64,000 nt of DNA from Arabidopsis thaliana (taxonomy: Eukaryota; Streptophyta; Magnoliopsida; Brassicales; Brassicaceae), in contig NC_003070.9 in assembly GCF_000001735.4 (NCBI RefSeq), positions 10,844,001 through 10,908,000 of the forward strand. The letters are read 5' to 3'. Both the position numbers and the translations under genes were made by a program. Shown in pieces: positions 1 through 11,495 of this stretch (position 1 is the stretch's first letter; every line of letters starts with the position of its first letter). The notes below the pieces were generated by a model. That model made no database searches. It was not told the DNA's origin and worked only from the letters and a program-made list of their open reading frames with translations.

Positions 1-906
1 AACCTAAGAACTGTGGTGTGTGAGTAGTTGCTTTCTCGACCAGAAAGTCCAGAACCACATTTTCCACTTCTTCTCTAGCTGCAAGTCTATCAGCCTAAAG
101 AAAAAACAAACCAGTTTTCAAACTCAAGAGCTCATAACAATGAACAAACACTAACATTTAGACATTCATATACTGTTTCCAAGACAATGTAAGTACCTGT
201 TTTCGAGTAAGAACCGCGGAAAACCCATTGATAAGATAGTGGTAACTATAAAGCTTAAGGTAATTCTCCTTTCTCAATACATTTCTCAGCAATGAATCGT
301 GAACTCTAATAATAGAAGCACTTCGGTTCCTATATATGTATAAACAAAGAGATTATAATCATACTATAGCATAAAGGTTTCAGCTTGAAGGCATTAGACA
401 TTAATGTTAATAGCTTCGTTTAACAACATAAAGGTTTCAACTTGGAGCACGAATTCAACAGGCATGCCTATATATCCGTTTAGACTTTCAGGAAAAGACC
501 AAAGACACAAGAGACAAGTAATCTGGGACCCAAAATTGACGAATTTCAACTAATGTCGGTCTATGAAGATTGAGAAAAAGACCAAACCCTCCCGGAAAAA
601 TCAACAGCGATTCCACGAAGAAATCAAACCCTGGATAAAGATTGAAACTTTGAAGAACAAAAAGAAAGAATGGTAACTTTTTTCTACATACAATGTTCTG
701 TAAATTTGGGACGAAGTAGCGGTAAGGCTGTGTTTAGAGTCACTCGATTCTCTGCCGGAGAAATGAACAGATGGACGGTCCTTGAGAGTAACAATGTAAA
801 CAGCAGAAGAAACGGTTGCGTTTTGGTCAGACTCAGCCAAACAGAACACAGACGACGAAACCAAACAGAGAAGGAACACAAAACGAACAAGAGAAGACTC
901 ATCCAT
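1..906 (-). CDS. SBT2.1: Subtilisin-like serine protease, N-terminal part (runs off left edge)
   Basis: Only the first three coding exons are here: 692-906, 197-272 and 1-94 (complement), joined in frame. The protein opens with a hydrophobic signal peptide (about residues 5-25, ending near FCLAES), so it should enter the secretory pathway. An inhibitor-I9 propeptide follows: strand AVYIVTLKDRP, then YSYHYLINGFSAVLTRKQ, then EEVENVVLDFLVEKATTHTPQFLG, the usual junction into the S8 catalytic domain. The catalytic Asp/His/Ser lie outside the window. Subtilases of this type are made as zymogens and cleave proteins in the apoplast; the substrate is unknown. The exon 1 donor (gtatgt at 691) was chosen because it alone keeps frame with the exon 2 acceptor at 273. 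The symbol rests on sequence type plus position beside EMB2279; the subfamily number is recalled. Confident on family, less on exact splice sites. Confidence 0.85.
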
Positions 907-2675
907 GGTTCTTGAGCTGAAATTCTCAGAAGAAAAGAGGAAAAGAATGAAAATTGCAGAGACCCATTAGAGCTCCATGGCAGTGGAGTAGAGAAGCGTA
1001 TCTCAGAAGAAGAAAGGGGAAAGAGAAAGAGAGAGAGTTAAGTGGGTTTTAGAGTACAATGGTCTTCTGAGAATACTTTTAGCTAGAAGAAATAAGAAAA
1101 AAGCGTTCTCGGTTACTGAATGTTTTTATTAATGCAACTGCAGAGATCGGTGGAAGACTTTTAACTTGTTCTCACTTGTAGTTTCCTATTGTTTCCAAGT
1201 GTGTTTATGCTTTAAAATGCATCTGTGTAGCCTTTACTAACATATAAAATGATCATCTTTCTTGTCTTCTATTTCATTTTTGGTCTATTCAATATAATAT
1301 CATTCTTAAGTACTATAATATGATAGAAGTTCATTTATTTGGCACACATAAGTAGGAGAAAAAACAAATTCCAAAACTCTTGGTTTGTTAATTTCACATT
1401 AATCAAATGTTGCATGTTGATGTTGTTATGCTAAATGGGTGAAACAAATGAAAGTGGTCATATCTTTGAGTCTTTTGGTACTTTAAATTCTTTATTTGTC
1501 TTTTATCATTTAGGTGACGTTTTGTTGTATTTTCCAACGGTAAGATTCTATGAGAAGTCGCTTTTGTTCTCTCCTTAATAACCATCCGTGACTCTTCTTT
1601 GACCATTTTCAGCCAAAACAGAACATACCAAAACGGATTTATGCGGTTTGTCCAAAAAAATCATCCCTCCCAGCATTATGTACCAAATAAAAACCAAGAT
1701 TAAACCTATTCTTAGCAATCTACGATCATGAGAATAAGATTTGCTTTATTCTAGAAATACTACATGAGATGAGGAAAAAAGCTACAAAGCAATAATTATT
1801 ACCACATCAAAAGAAGTAGGTCCAACATATACTTTTTAACCTTTTAATTAACACGAGTCATGACTCATTATACTTGCTTTACATCATTTCTCTTGTATTT
1901 AACCGTTGAAGACCCTTTTCTAGCAAGAAAATAATGGATTCTATTATCACCATCATCTTTTGCCTTGGTTTCAACTCATACTAACACTATAAACCATCTC
2001 ATTTTATGGTTTCCAAGTGTGTTTATGCTTTATAATGAATTTGTGTAGCCTTTAGTAACGTAAAGAAAAATGTGTTAGAAACGTGAATGATTATCCATCT
2101 TTGAATAAGTCTTGCTCACCAAAACACTAGCTCACCAAATTTCTCCCTTATATATATAGTTATTTGTTTTATTGTAAATAACGAGAAAATAAGAATAACA
2201 AAAATCTATTTCGCTCTTCATTTCTCTTACGGCTCTTTCCTTCATATTCACATCAAATATAATATTATTATTTATTTTAGCGTTATATTTTATAACAAAA
2301 AGATCATTGTTCTTGTCTTTTATTTCATTTTTGGCCCATTCAATATTTAATATGGACCGAAGACACAAAACTACCACGGTTTAACCAAATAAAGCATGCA
2401 ATATTGCAATAGCCTCAAACGCAGGCTTAAGCCCAATAACAAGTTGGAATGTGTACGATCTGTCACACATAAAAAACAACGTCCCGTTTCTATATTCATA
2501 AAAACTACACCTCGTTAGTTTGTTTTAAAGAAACGTCAAGTAGTTTTATTCGCTTAGCCACGTCGGACGTTGACGATAGCCGATAGGGTTCAACGACGAT
2601 TTGCCTCTGATGATAATTTCGAACTTCGAGTGAATTGCAGAAAAAAATCAGTAGAGCTTTAGTAAGGATACAAAA
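907..2675. other. Intergenic region between divergent SBT2.1 and EMB2279
   Basis: No coding gene is seen. Bases 907-1060 are probably the purine-rich 5' leader of the subtilase (GA-rich on the plus strand). The rest is AT-rich and includes an internal duplicated segment, listed separately. Short open frames here show no recognisable protein and no codon bias. Confidence 0.6.
1191..2350. repeat. Dispersed direct duplication (1191-1300 against 2009-2060 plus 2297-2350)
   Basis: A segment starting gtttccaagtgtgtttatgc at 1191-1300 reappears at 2009-2060, and its second half (…cttgtcttyTATTTCATTTTTGG…) reappears at 2297-2350. The copies are about 85-90% alike by eye. In the right copy the two halves are pushed apart by about 236 bp (2061-2296), bounded on each side by a short 'aac'. 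Either the right copy gained an insertion or the left copy lost this piece. It is not a protein-coding repeat. Confidence 0.7.
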
Positions 2676-5600
2676 ATGGCGGTGACGATTTCGACGAATG
2701 CTTTCGTAAATGCATCGCTTTTAGATGAAAGTCGGAATTCTTTCTGGAGACCATTGTTTCATCAGCCATACTATAATTGCCGACGAGTCGTTCGTCTTAA
2801 TTCGAGGAAATTGAATTCAAAGGTAATGTTTTGCTTGAATTTGAACACGAAGGAGGTTGGTTTGCAAAAACCCGGTGATAAAGGTTTTGAATTCAAACCC
2901 AGTTTTGATCAGTACCTGCAAATCATGGAATCGGTTAAAACAGCAAGGAAGAAGAAGAAATTCGACAGATTGAAAGTTGAGGAAGATGATGGTGGAGGTG
3001 GGAATGGTGATAGTGTTTATGAAGTGAAAGATATGAAGATTAAGAGTGGTGAGCTAAAAGATGAAACTTTCAGGAAGAGATACTCAAGGCAGGAGATTGT
3101 AAGTGATAAACGTAATGAGAGAGTTTTCAAGAGGAATGGAGAAATTGAAAATCATAGAGTGGCTACAGATTTGAAATGGAGTAAGAGTGGTGAATCTTCA
3201 GTGGCTCTGAAATTGAGTAAGAGTGGTGAATCTTCAGTGACTGTGCCTGAAGATGAGAGTTTCAGGAAAAGGTACTCTAAGCAGGAGTATCACCGTTCCT
3301 CTGATACATCGAGAGGGATTGAAAGAGGTTCGAGAGGTGATGAATTGGATCTTGTTGTTGAAGAAAGGAGAGTTCAGAGAATAGCCAAAGATGCAAGATG
3401 GAGTAAAAGTCGTGAATCTTCAGTGGCTGTGAAATGGAGTAATAGTGGTGAATCTTCAGTGACTATGCCTAAAGATGAGAGCTTTAGGAGAAGATACTCT
3501 AAGCAGGAGCATCACCGTTCCTCTGATACATCCAGAGGGATTGCAAGAGGTTCAAAAGGTGATGAATTGGAGCTTGTTGTTGAAGAAAGGAGAGTTCAGA
3601 GAATAGCCAAAGATGTAAGATGGAGTAAGAGTGATGAATCTTTAGTGCCTGTGTCAGAAGATGAGAGTTTCAGGAGAGGGAATCCGAAGCAGGAGATGGT
3701 GAGGTATCAGCGTGTCTCTGATACATCGAGAGGGATTGAGAGAGGTTCCAAAGGAGATGGATTGGATCTTCTTGCTGAAGAAAGGCGGATTGAGAGATTA
3801 GCCAATGAGAGGCATGAGATAAGAAGTAGCAAATTGAGTGGAACCAGGAGAATTGGTGCTAAGAGAAATGATGATGATGATGATAGCTTGTTTGCCATGG
3901 AAACTCCTGCCTTTAGGTTTTCTGATGAGTCCAGTGACATAGTGGACAAGCCAGCTACTTCACGAGTCGAAATGGAAGACAGAATCGAGAAGTTAGCAAA
4001 AGTGTATGTGTTTATGCTATTAACTAGATTTGGTTCATGTTCTTAGATTACATAGAAGACAAATATTAGGAGGTAAATCATGAATTTTGATTTGGTTATG
4101 TGCTAATGCAGATGAAATTAGGGAGTGAGATTAATACATTTCTTATGCAATTATTATCATACTCAGCTGAATTTATGTTAAGGAAGTTTATTTCACTAGG
4201 TTGAATGGTGCAGACATCAATATGCCTGAGTGGCAGTTTTCCAAGGCGATCAGGAGTGCAAAAATCAGATATACGGATTACACAGTAATGAGACTGATCC
4301 ACTTTCTAGGGAAACTAGGAAACTGGAGACGAGTTCTTCAAGTCATTGAGTGGCTTCAAAGGCAAGACCGTTACAAATCTAACAAGATAAGGTAAATATT
4401 TTACTGACTACTCTAAAAGTGAGCTATGGATATATTGCATTGGGAGCCAGGTTGATTTCACTTACAGAAGTCCAGAATCTCTTTTTTTAAACGTAATGCT
4501 GACAAAAATATTACCATTTTGGATCCAGAATCATCTATACAACTGCACTAAATGTTCTTGGTAAATCAAGGAGGCCTGTGGAAGCTCTCAATGTATTCCA
4601 CGCTATGCTGGTAAAACCCTTGTGCCATGCTTGTATATGTTCTTGTTGCTTTGATATAAATTATAAAATTAAGTTAATCTTTTTGTTTTCTTCGCCAGTT
4701 ACAAATTTCATCATATCCGGATATGGTAGCATACCGTTCAATTGCAGTCACACTTGGACAAGCTGGGCATATCAAGGAACTCTTCTATGTGATTGACACA
4801 ATGAGGTCTCCACCTAAAAAGAAGTTCAAGCCAACAACACTTGAAAAATGGGATCCCCGGCTTGAACCAGATGTTGTTGTTTACAATGCGGTCAGTAGTT
4901 TATAATTATCTCATTCTTATGAATATATATAGCTTACACTTATTCTCGGATACTTATGTATAGTCACTCGCCTGATGCCAATGCTGGACATCTAACCACA
5001 GGTGCTCAACGCATGTGTTCAACGAAAGCAATGGGAAGGAGCATTCTGGGTATTGCAACAGTTGAAGCAACGAGGGCAAAAACCTTCTCCTGTAACCTAT
5101 GGCCTCATCATGGAGGTGAAATATCTCTTCTTATCATAACAATTATTATTTCATTTCAACGCTATTGATGAGTAGTGAGTCTGTATTTGTGTCTAAGCAG
5201 GTAATGTTAGCATGTGAGAAGTACAATTTAGTTCATGAATTCTTCAGGAAGATGCAGAAATCTTCTATCCCTAATGCTCTAGCATATAGAGGTATTTTGT
5301 GAACTCTTTATTCTTTTCCTTTAGATTATTAGTATTTGAATTCCCCACTGAAGAGTAAACCATTTGTACCTGTGAATCAGTTCTTGTTAATACTCTATGG
5401 AAAGAAGGTAAAAGCGACGAGGCCGTACATACGGTTGAGGATATGGAAAGCCGTGGTATTGTTGGATCAGCTGCTCTTTACTACGACCTTGCTCGCTGTC
5501 TATGTAGCGCAGGAAGGTGTAATGAAGGGCTCAATATGGTAAATTTTGTAAATCCTGTAGTCCTTAAGCTTATCGAGAATTTGATTTACAAAGCTGATCT

Positions 5601-6517
5601 TGTTCATACCATCCAATTTCAGCTTAAGAAGATATGTAGAGTTGCAAATAAACCTCTCGTGGTGACTTACACTGGCCTGATCCAAGCATGCGTCGACTCG
5701 GGAAACATCAAGAATGCAGCTTACATCTTCGATCAGATGAAGAAGGTCTGCAGCCCTAACCTAGTCACTTGCAACATAATGCTAAAAGCTTATCTACAAG
5801 GCGGATTGTTTGAAGAAGCAAGGGAACTTTTCCAGAAGATGTCAGAAGACGGAAATCATATAAAAAACAGCTCGGATTTCGAATCAAGAGTATTGCCAGA
5901 CACGTACACGTTCAACACGATGCTAGACACGTGTGCTGAACAAGAAAAGTGGGATGATTTTGGTTATGCGTATCGGGAGATGTTGCGTCATGGATACCAT
6001 TTCAATGCGAAACGCCATCTCAGAATGGTACTTGAAGCTAGCAGAGCAGGAAAGGTATTAAAAAAAAAAAAATGAGACAAATTGAAACATTTTTGATTGG
6101 AAATGTTATGTTATCATCTGGTCTGAACAATCTCTTGCGTTTGTGTGTGTGTGTGTGTGTGTGTGACAGGAGGAGGTGATGGAAGCGACATGGGAACACA
6201 TGAGACGAAGTAATAGAATTCCGCCATCGCCTCTAATCAAAGAAAGATTCTTCAGGAAACTCGAGAAAGGCGATCATATTTCGGCTATATCATCTCTTGC
6301 TGATCTTAATGGAAAAATTGAGGAGACTGAGTTACGAGCATTTTCAACTTCCGCATGGTCCAGAGTCTTGTCCCGATTTGAGCAAGATTCAGTTTTGAGG
6401 TTAATGGACGATGTGAACAGACGCCTAGGTTCGAGAAGTGAGTCTTCGGATTCGGTTTTGGGGAATCTATTGAGTTCTTGTAAAGATTATCTGAAGACCA
6501 GAACACATAACTTGTAA
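2676..6517 (+). CDS. EMB2279: Chloroplast P-class pentatricopeptide repeat (PPR) protein, plastid intron splicing factor
   Basis: Nine exons join in frame: 2676-4003, 4200-4391, 4529-4610, 4699-4890, 5002-5115, 5201-5291, 5381-5538, 5623-6054, 6170-6517, giving 978 aa. Keeping the intron at 5539-5622 instead gives 1006 aa. The start region is Ala/Ser/Arg-rich, as in a plastid transit peptide. Residues about 40-440 are a charged, low-complexity region with internal repeats. From about residue 445 come PPR units, for example ACVQRKQWEGAFWVLQQLKQ, VTYTGLIQACVDSGNIKNA, and CNIMLKAYLQGGLFEEAREL. PPR proteins bind single-stranded organelle RNA, one base per repeat. The Arabidopsis gene at this place (EMB2279/SOT5) is reported as needed for embryo development and for splicing plastid rpl2 and trnK introns; that is literature knowledge, not visible here. 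Family call is firm. Confidence 0.93.
3172..3790 (+). repeat. Intragenic tandem repeat in EMB2279 exon 1 (about 222 bp unit, three copies)
   Basis: The anchor gatgagagyttyagg occurs at 3252, 3474 and 3660. Spacing is 222 bp (74 codons), then 186 bp, because the last unit lacks one 36 bp sub-unit. The sub-unit encodes W-S-K-S-G-E-S-S-V and itself occurs about five times. Each full unit also carries SSDTSRGI(E/A)RGS and VVEERRVQRIAKD. The reading frame is preserved throughout, so this is an expandable protein repeat, not a transposon. Confidence 0.9.
6142..6165 (+). repeat. (TG)12 microsatellite in the last EMB2279 intron
   Basis: An uninterrupted TG run lies directly upstream of the acceptor 'gacag' at 6165-6169. 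It sits in the place normally taken by the polypyrimidine tract, so length changes could affect use of this splice site. Confidence 0.9.
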
Positions 6518-8678
6518 GTTAGCTATTTGCCAATCTAATGTTATAAGAATGAATATATATATAAATGGTATCGATCAAATATGAGAATGTCAGTTATTTT
6601 GATGATCTAATAAGTATGGATAGATGCATGGTGCTTGCAAGCAAACCCATAATATGGATATTGTAATGGAGAGAGCAAAGATTGCTACTAGAATTCAAAA
6701 ATAATTGTGTAATTTTGGAATGTGAAGGGGCTAAAGTACGTATTATTCTCAAGCCACCTAAAAAGACTAATTAGACAAAAGAGACGTGAAGAAGTAGAAA
6801 AATTGCATGTTGGAAGAACGATACAAGAGAGTCAACGTGCATGGAGTCGTTGGTCGCTTTGCTTCATAACAATGCAATTGCAAACTTGTCTAATGTAGTG
6901 AAGTCAAACACACATAAACCTATTACTTTCTTTTAGATATATCTGATTTTAATAATACTTTAAAAAAACACCAGAAAAATAATTTGGATATATCTATTAG
7001 ACCATTCAATACTTTTCTTCTGTTTGAATAATCATTACATGCAGCTATTAACAATGTGTCAATGCATGTGTGTGATGATTCGATAATATTCGGAGTACTG
7101 ATTATAACTAATCCTAATGGATAGTAGAATAATTAAAAGTTTGTGTGACTAAAGAGTGTAATAAAACAAAAGCGATACCAAACAATATGAATGTGAGTAA
7201 TTGAGCATGTTAGAACAGGTGAGTAAAATATCAATCATCAGCACTAAGCAACAAATACTAAAACCTTCTTTTTTTTAAATGATACTATATGAATGTATTT
7301 AATATTCTTTAACCAATTATATTTAATCATCTATTTTTTTATTGGTTGAATTGGTTATAATAAATTATGTTTTTATATAAAAGAGGTAGATTAAATGAGA
7401 TTTTTATGATTTCTTAATTTGTGTGTAAAAACCTTAAATTACAACTAATATAAAACAGAGGGAGTATGATTTTTAATTATTGAATGGACAATAATTATTG
7501 ATTATTCTTCTATCCACAAAGTGATAACAAGAATTTCATTCAAATGTAATTGCTAATAGTAATTAAGAATCTTTCAAAGAATGAGGATCACAGAAACAAT
7601 TCCAGATGTTTTTCTATATAAAAAAACTAACGATTGCGCCAACTATAGCCGATCGAAACCAAAACATGAAGAAATACACTGACCATTTGGAACAATGAGA
7701 CTTAATACTCATGAAAATGGTAACATTTTTGAATAAAATCGTAAAGATTACCAACTATAGTCTTAAGCCTTGTATTAGTGAACCGTACCGATAGTTTTTA
7801 CCGCCTAATAATTCGTAATTTTTGGGATTTCTGCGTTTATATTTCGGGGTATATGAAGAAAAGAGATAGTGAGATTCTGAATTCAAAATTGTGACCGACA
7901 ATAAAAGGATGGAGTGGAGTGGAGACATCGCATTTACAAGAGTTTTACGTAGGGGAGGCCAACTCGCACGCAACGTACGATGTCGTTTAAGATTTTTTAA
8001 GACACCAATACACGTACGTGGCGATATCTCATGGATTTATGCCATGTTTATGTGAACCCCACCTGACATTCACATTACAGTTTTTCATTATGCATATTTT
8101 TTTGTTTTTATATCCTACTATTTTAAATTCTAAACAATCAATAAAAGGGTTAATTAAATTGTAAAATTATCTACCAATAGTCTAATACTGTCTTTGTATC
8201 ACCACTAAAATTTAAAGATGCGTAATGCATATTCGTATATTCTTTCTCTTTATTCACTCCCATTTTATTTTTCGTTTAGATTTACTCACCTCCATTGTAA
8301 GTTACTAAGTTTGGCATATAAAAAAATGGCATCAATTCTTCTAACCTGCTTTGTTTTGCTATTTATAACCAAAAATGGGTCACTATTACACATCTCAGTC
8401 TCACTGACTCACTCCCAAAAGCCAAATTAACAAACTTTTTGTTTAACTACAAATTGATTAAAACAAGTTCTAAAAGTAGTTTATCTAATTTAAATTGGAC
8501 TTTTTAAATACAAATTATTCTTTAATCTGCTCAATAGATAAATATACTAAAGCAAAGTATGTTATATTTAATAACATACATCAAACACCGAATAGTTTTT
8601 TTTTGTTCTGGCTGATGATGAAAGATTCAAAATGATTCTACAAAAAATTAACAAAAATAATAAGAAATAGGTTTTAAC

Positions 8679-8694
8679 CCGCGGTATACCGCGG
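8679..8694. repeat. 16 bp perfect CG-rich palindrome, probable transposon terminal hairpin
   Basis: ccgcggtataccgcgg equals its own reverse complement and stands out in a region that is almost all A/T. The flank 'ggttttaaccc' before it and the long AT stretch after it resemble the 3' hairpin of Arabidopsis Helitron-type elements read on the minus strand. No clear CTRR terminus is present, so an old, decayed copy is likely. The outer limits of the element could not be fixed. Confidence 0.45.
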
Positions 8695-9297
8695 AGATAA
8701 TTTATTTTTTAAAGTTAATATATATAAAAGTTTGCAAATTGTATTTATATTTTATAATTTACAATTGTTATTAAGTAATGTCCTGCCAAATCCGTCCCGT
8801 AAAAAAACTCATTTATTTTATTAATGTTGATCTTATTTATAATATGTTTATGAACCATTGTCTAAATATTTTTTAATTTTGTAGTAATTAAATGCTATCA
8901 AATATCTCTGTGGTTTGATGATTATAATCGAATTGTTATACTAATGCAGAAAAGCAATATCAAAAATGATAATTTTGTAGTAATTAAATAATATTAAATA
9001 TTTTGGAACTTTTATTTTAGTAACTAAACGTGTAGTTAACATGGAAAGATTTTACGAAGATTGTTAAATGTCAAATATTTAATTCGAAGATTTTCTTTCT
9101 AATTATCAAAAACAAACATTAATTCAGTGGCAGCCATTGTAAATAAGTCTCAACTACAAGATTTATTTTACAAAATAGCTCCAAAAATGTATATGTAGAT
9201 TGGTTATATAGAAACAAATTACTTGATAGAATACATATAAATGTTTTTAAAATAAAATTTAATTAAGTAAATAAATAAAGACTATAAACAGAAACAT

Positions 9298-9349
9298 AGA
9301 GGATATATCAAAATTGTGTTAAAAAAAAAAAGAGAGAATATATCAAAAT
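9298..9349 (+). repeat. A-tailed micro-insertion between 17 bp imperfect direct repeats
   Basis: Direct repeats 9298-9314 and 9333-9349 differ at one base (agag(g/a)atatatcaaaat). Between them lie 18 nt, tgtgttaaaaaaaaaaag. The layout is target-site duplication, tiny insert ending in A11, target-site duplication. Confidence 0.55.
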
Positions 9350-9495
9350 AAAAATGTTTTTGATTTTGCCATTACTATCATTTTGTGATCGCAAAACCAC
9401 TTAAATGAAACTCTGGCCGACATGTCAGCACGACGGAGTTGGTCTCCTCCTCCACCAGGCACATTTATCGTAGCCATAACAAATGCGGCAATTCT

Positions 9496-9532
9496 ATTGG
9501 CTAATCATGCTTTTCCCCTCCCCCCTATAAAG
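9496..9532 (+). promoter_or_regulatory. Orphan promoter-like block (CCAAT box, C-tract, TATA box)
   Basis: An inverted CCAAT (attgg, 9496-9500) is followed by a pyrimidine-rich C tract and TATAAAG at 9526-9532, in otherwise featureless AT-rich DNA. No reading frame longer than a few codons follows: the first ATG downstream gives a four-residue peptide. It could drive a non-coding RNA or be the relic of a lost gene. Confidence 0.35.
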
Positions 9533-10848
9533 CTCTTCCCTAGAAAATAACCTCAATTACTTAATAGCCTACCATTGTTATTTTCAATAGTACAATGCTC
9601 CTAAACTAAAAAAATTAGTATGTTATCTCCCACAAAACCTAGTTACATCTGGTCATCGAATTTTTCATAGAATACAATTATGGACTGAAGAAAAGATGAA
9701 TTCCATAAATAAAATTTGAGAAGTTTATACAGCTATAAATGGAGAATCTACCCTCCTCAGTTCTCTAGTAGTTCAACTTGCTTTCGATATTAAAAATCTT
9801 TGAACGAGATGGTTTGATAAAGCTCGATTTCATAATTTTCAAACCCGTAGTTCAACACATGGGAATTTCCAAAGTCCAAAACCCATCACTTGCTACTTTC
9901 ACCAACTCATGATTATGTTTTACATCATTAACAGTTTCAATATGTTTACTTTGTTCATTTTTTACAGTTTAACCATTCATTCATTTAGATATCTTTCTTA
10001 GCAGCATAAATCAAAACGCCACAATCACTTATGAATCAAAACACGTTTTATTAATAAAAACATCATAACTCAACCATGCCACATAGTCAACAAGGAATAT
10101 GAAGAACGGTCAACATAACTCTAAGAACATTCCTCACAACAAACACACATCAAAATCAACTATGAATTTGAAATCAAGATAAAAAAAAAAAAGAAACATC
10201 GTAACATAATCTATGACCACTTGGAACTATTAGATTTTGGTCCCGAATATTAATATCAAACATAACAAATAACTATTTATTTCTAATTAGTCAGGTTTCA
10301 CTAGAACACCGGTATCAATTAAAAAAAAAACAATATGCACAATATTTTTCTTATACAATATGGAAATTGAAATGTTAATAGAAAATTAAAGTTTAATTAA
10401 TAATCTTGATTAGTACTATATAATATAAATTAATCTGCAGACTGCACCATCATTCTTGCTACATGTCATGTTCATATCAAAAGCAAAGCAAAAAAGCTGA
10501 CAAAAAAGTCAAATATATTTTTTACTAAGAAAATTCCTCATTTCTTTATTGTTTTGTTTTCTTATAAACCGAGGAATTTCCGCCATCTCTCTTTCTCTCT
10601 TTCATCGTCCTCACCGGAACGCGCCTACTCTCTTTCCACATCGTACGTTTCCTCTCTCTAAATTCTTCAACTTTAAAGGTGATAAAAATTGAATCTTTCC
10701 CACAACCCACAAGAAAATTCGAATCCTTTCTCTCTTTCTATCTCTTAGTCACGCTTTCGATCAGCAATCTCCTCGAATTCTGGTTGGTTCCGTCTCTGTT
10801 TTCTGTACACAAAGCCCTGCTGCTGTTGATACACGTGAGCCGCCATTA

Positions 10849-11449
10849 ATGCCCCTTTGTTTTCTTCTTCCAGGTACGTTTTCTTCAAAAGGGCCTTTTT
10901 TTTTTTTTTTTTTTTTTTTTGGCGTTTTCTTTCTTCTTCCGTTTCTGCTTCTTCTGAGAATTCTTCTTCACATTACCTTTGTCTTCTAGGATTTTCTATT
11001 TCCTCTAAAATCAGGATCTTTCAGCTGAATTTCACTTTGATTTTATTTAGGTTAGTCTTCATTTTCATTTTAGATATTTATGTTTCTTTTTCTGAGTTTT
11101 TTGCATTGTCATTTGTCATGGGACCGACATTGCTCCGACAAGCGTTTCCCAATCTGGGGTTGATTTTTATATGTTTCCAAGTGTTTTAATTCAAATAAGG
11201 TTTCCGGCAAATTTTGAAACTTTTCATCTTCAAATTGCTGCTTTTGGGAAAAAGTTTCAGCATTTGGTTCTTGTCAATTCTTATCAATGCTATCTTAACT
11301 CTTCTTTGTGCATTTCTGTTTGAGTTCTGTGGCTAAGGTTGTTTTTGGAGATAATTTAATCTCGAGAAATTTCTCAGTTTTGTTTTTGGGATTTTGTAGA
11401 ATATTAAGTCAAAGTTTGCTCTTTTGCAGCTGATTTAGGAAGTTGGTGA
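10849..11449 (+). promoter_or_regulatory. 5' UTR intron and 14-codon uORF upstream of UXE1
   Basis: The leader is split by an intron with donor ag|gtacgt (10874) and acceptor ttgcag| (11429), containing a T-run of about 22 nt at 10899-10920. In the spliced leader an ATG at 10849 opens a 14-codon frame (MPLCFLLPADLGSW, stop at 11447-11449) that crosses the splice junction. It closes 46 nt before the UXE1 start. It matters only if transcription starts upstream of 10849. Confidence 0.5.
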
Positions 11450-11495
11450 TCAAATTACATCTAGTGTTTGTTTCCGCCAGCTGAAGTGAATCAAA

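Larger units (their letters stand above)
6518..10560. other. 4 kb intergenic region, no protein gene seen
   Basis: Very AT-rich. It contains the EMB2279 3' UTR at its left end, a CG-rich palindrome (8679-8694), a TATA/CCAAT promoter-like block (9496-9532) with no open frame behind it, and one A-tailed micro-insertion (9298-9349). The open frames at 7755-7973 and 8218-8430 have no recognisable domain, and their composition is that of the surrounding DNA. Confidence 0.6.

Noticed and set aside
7755..7973. 72 aa minus-strand frame in the EMB2279-UXE1 spacer
   Set aside because: No homology recognised, no splice or promoter support, composition same as spacer.
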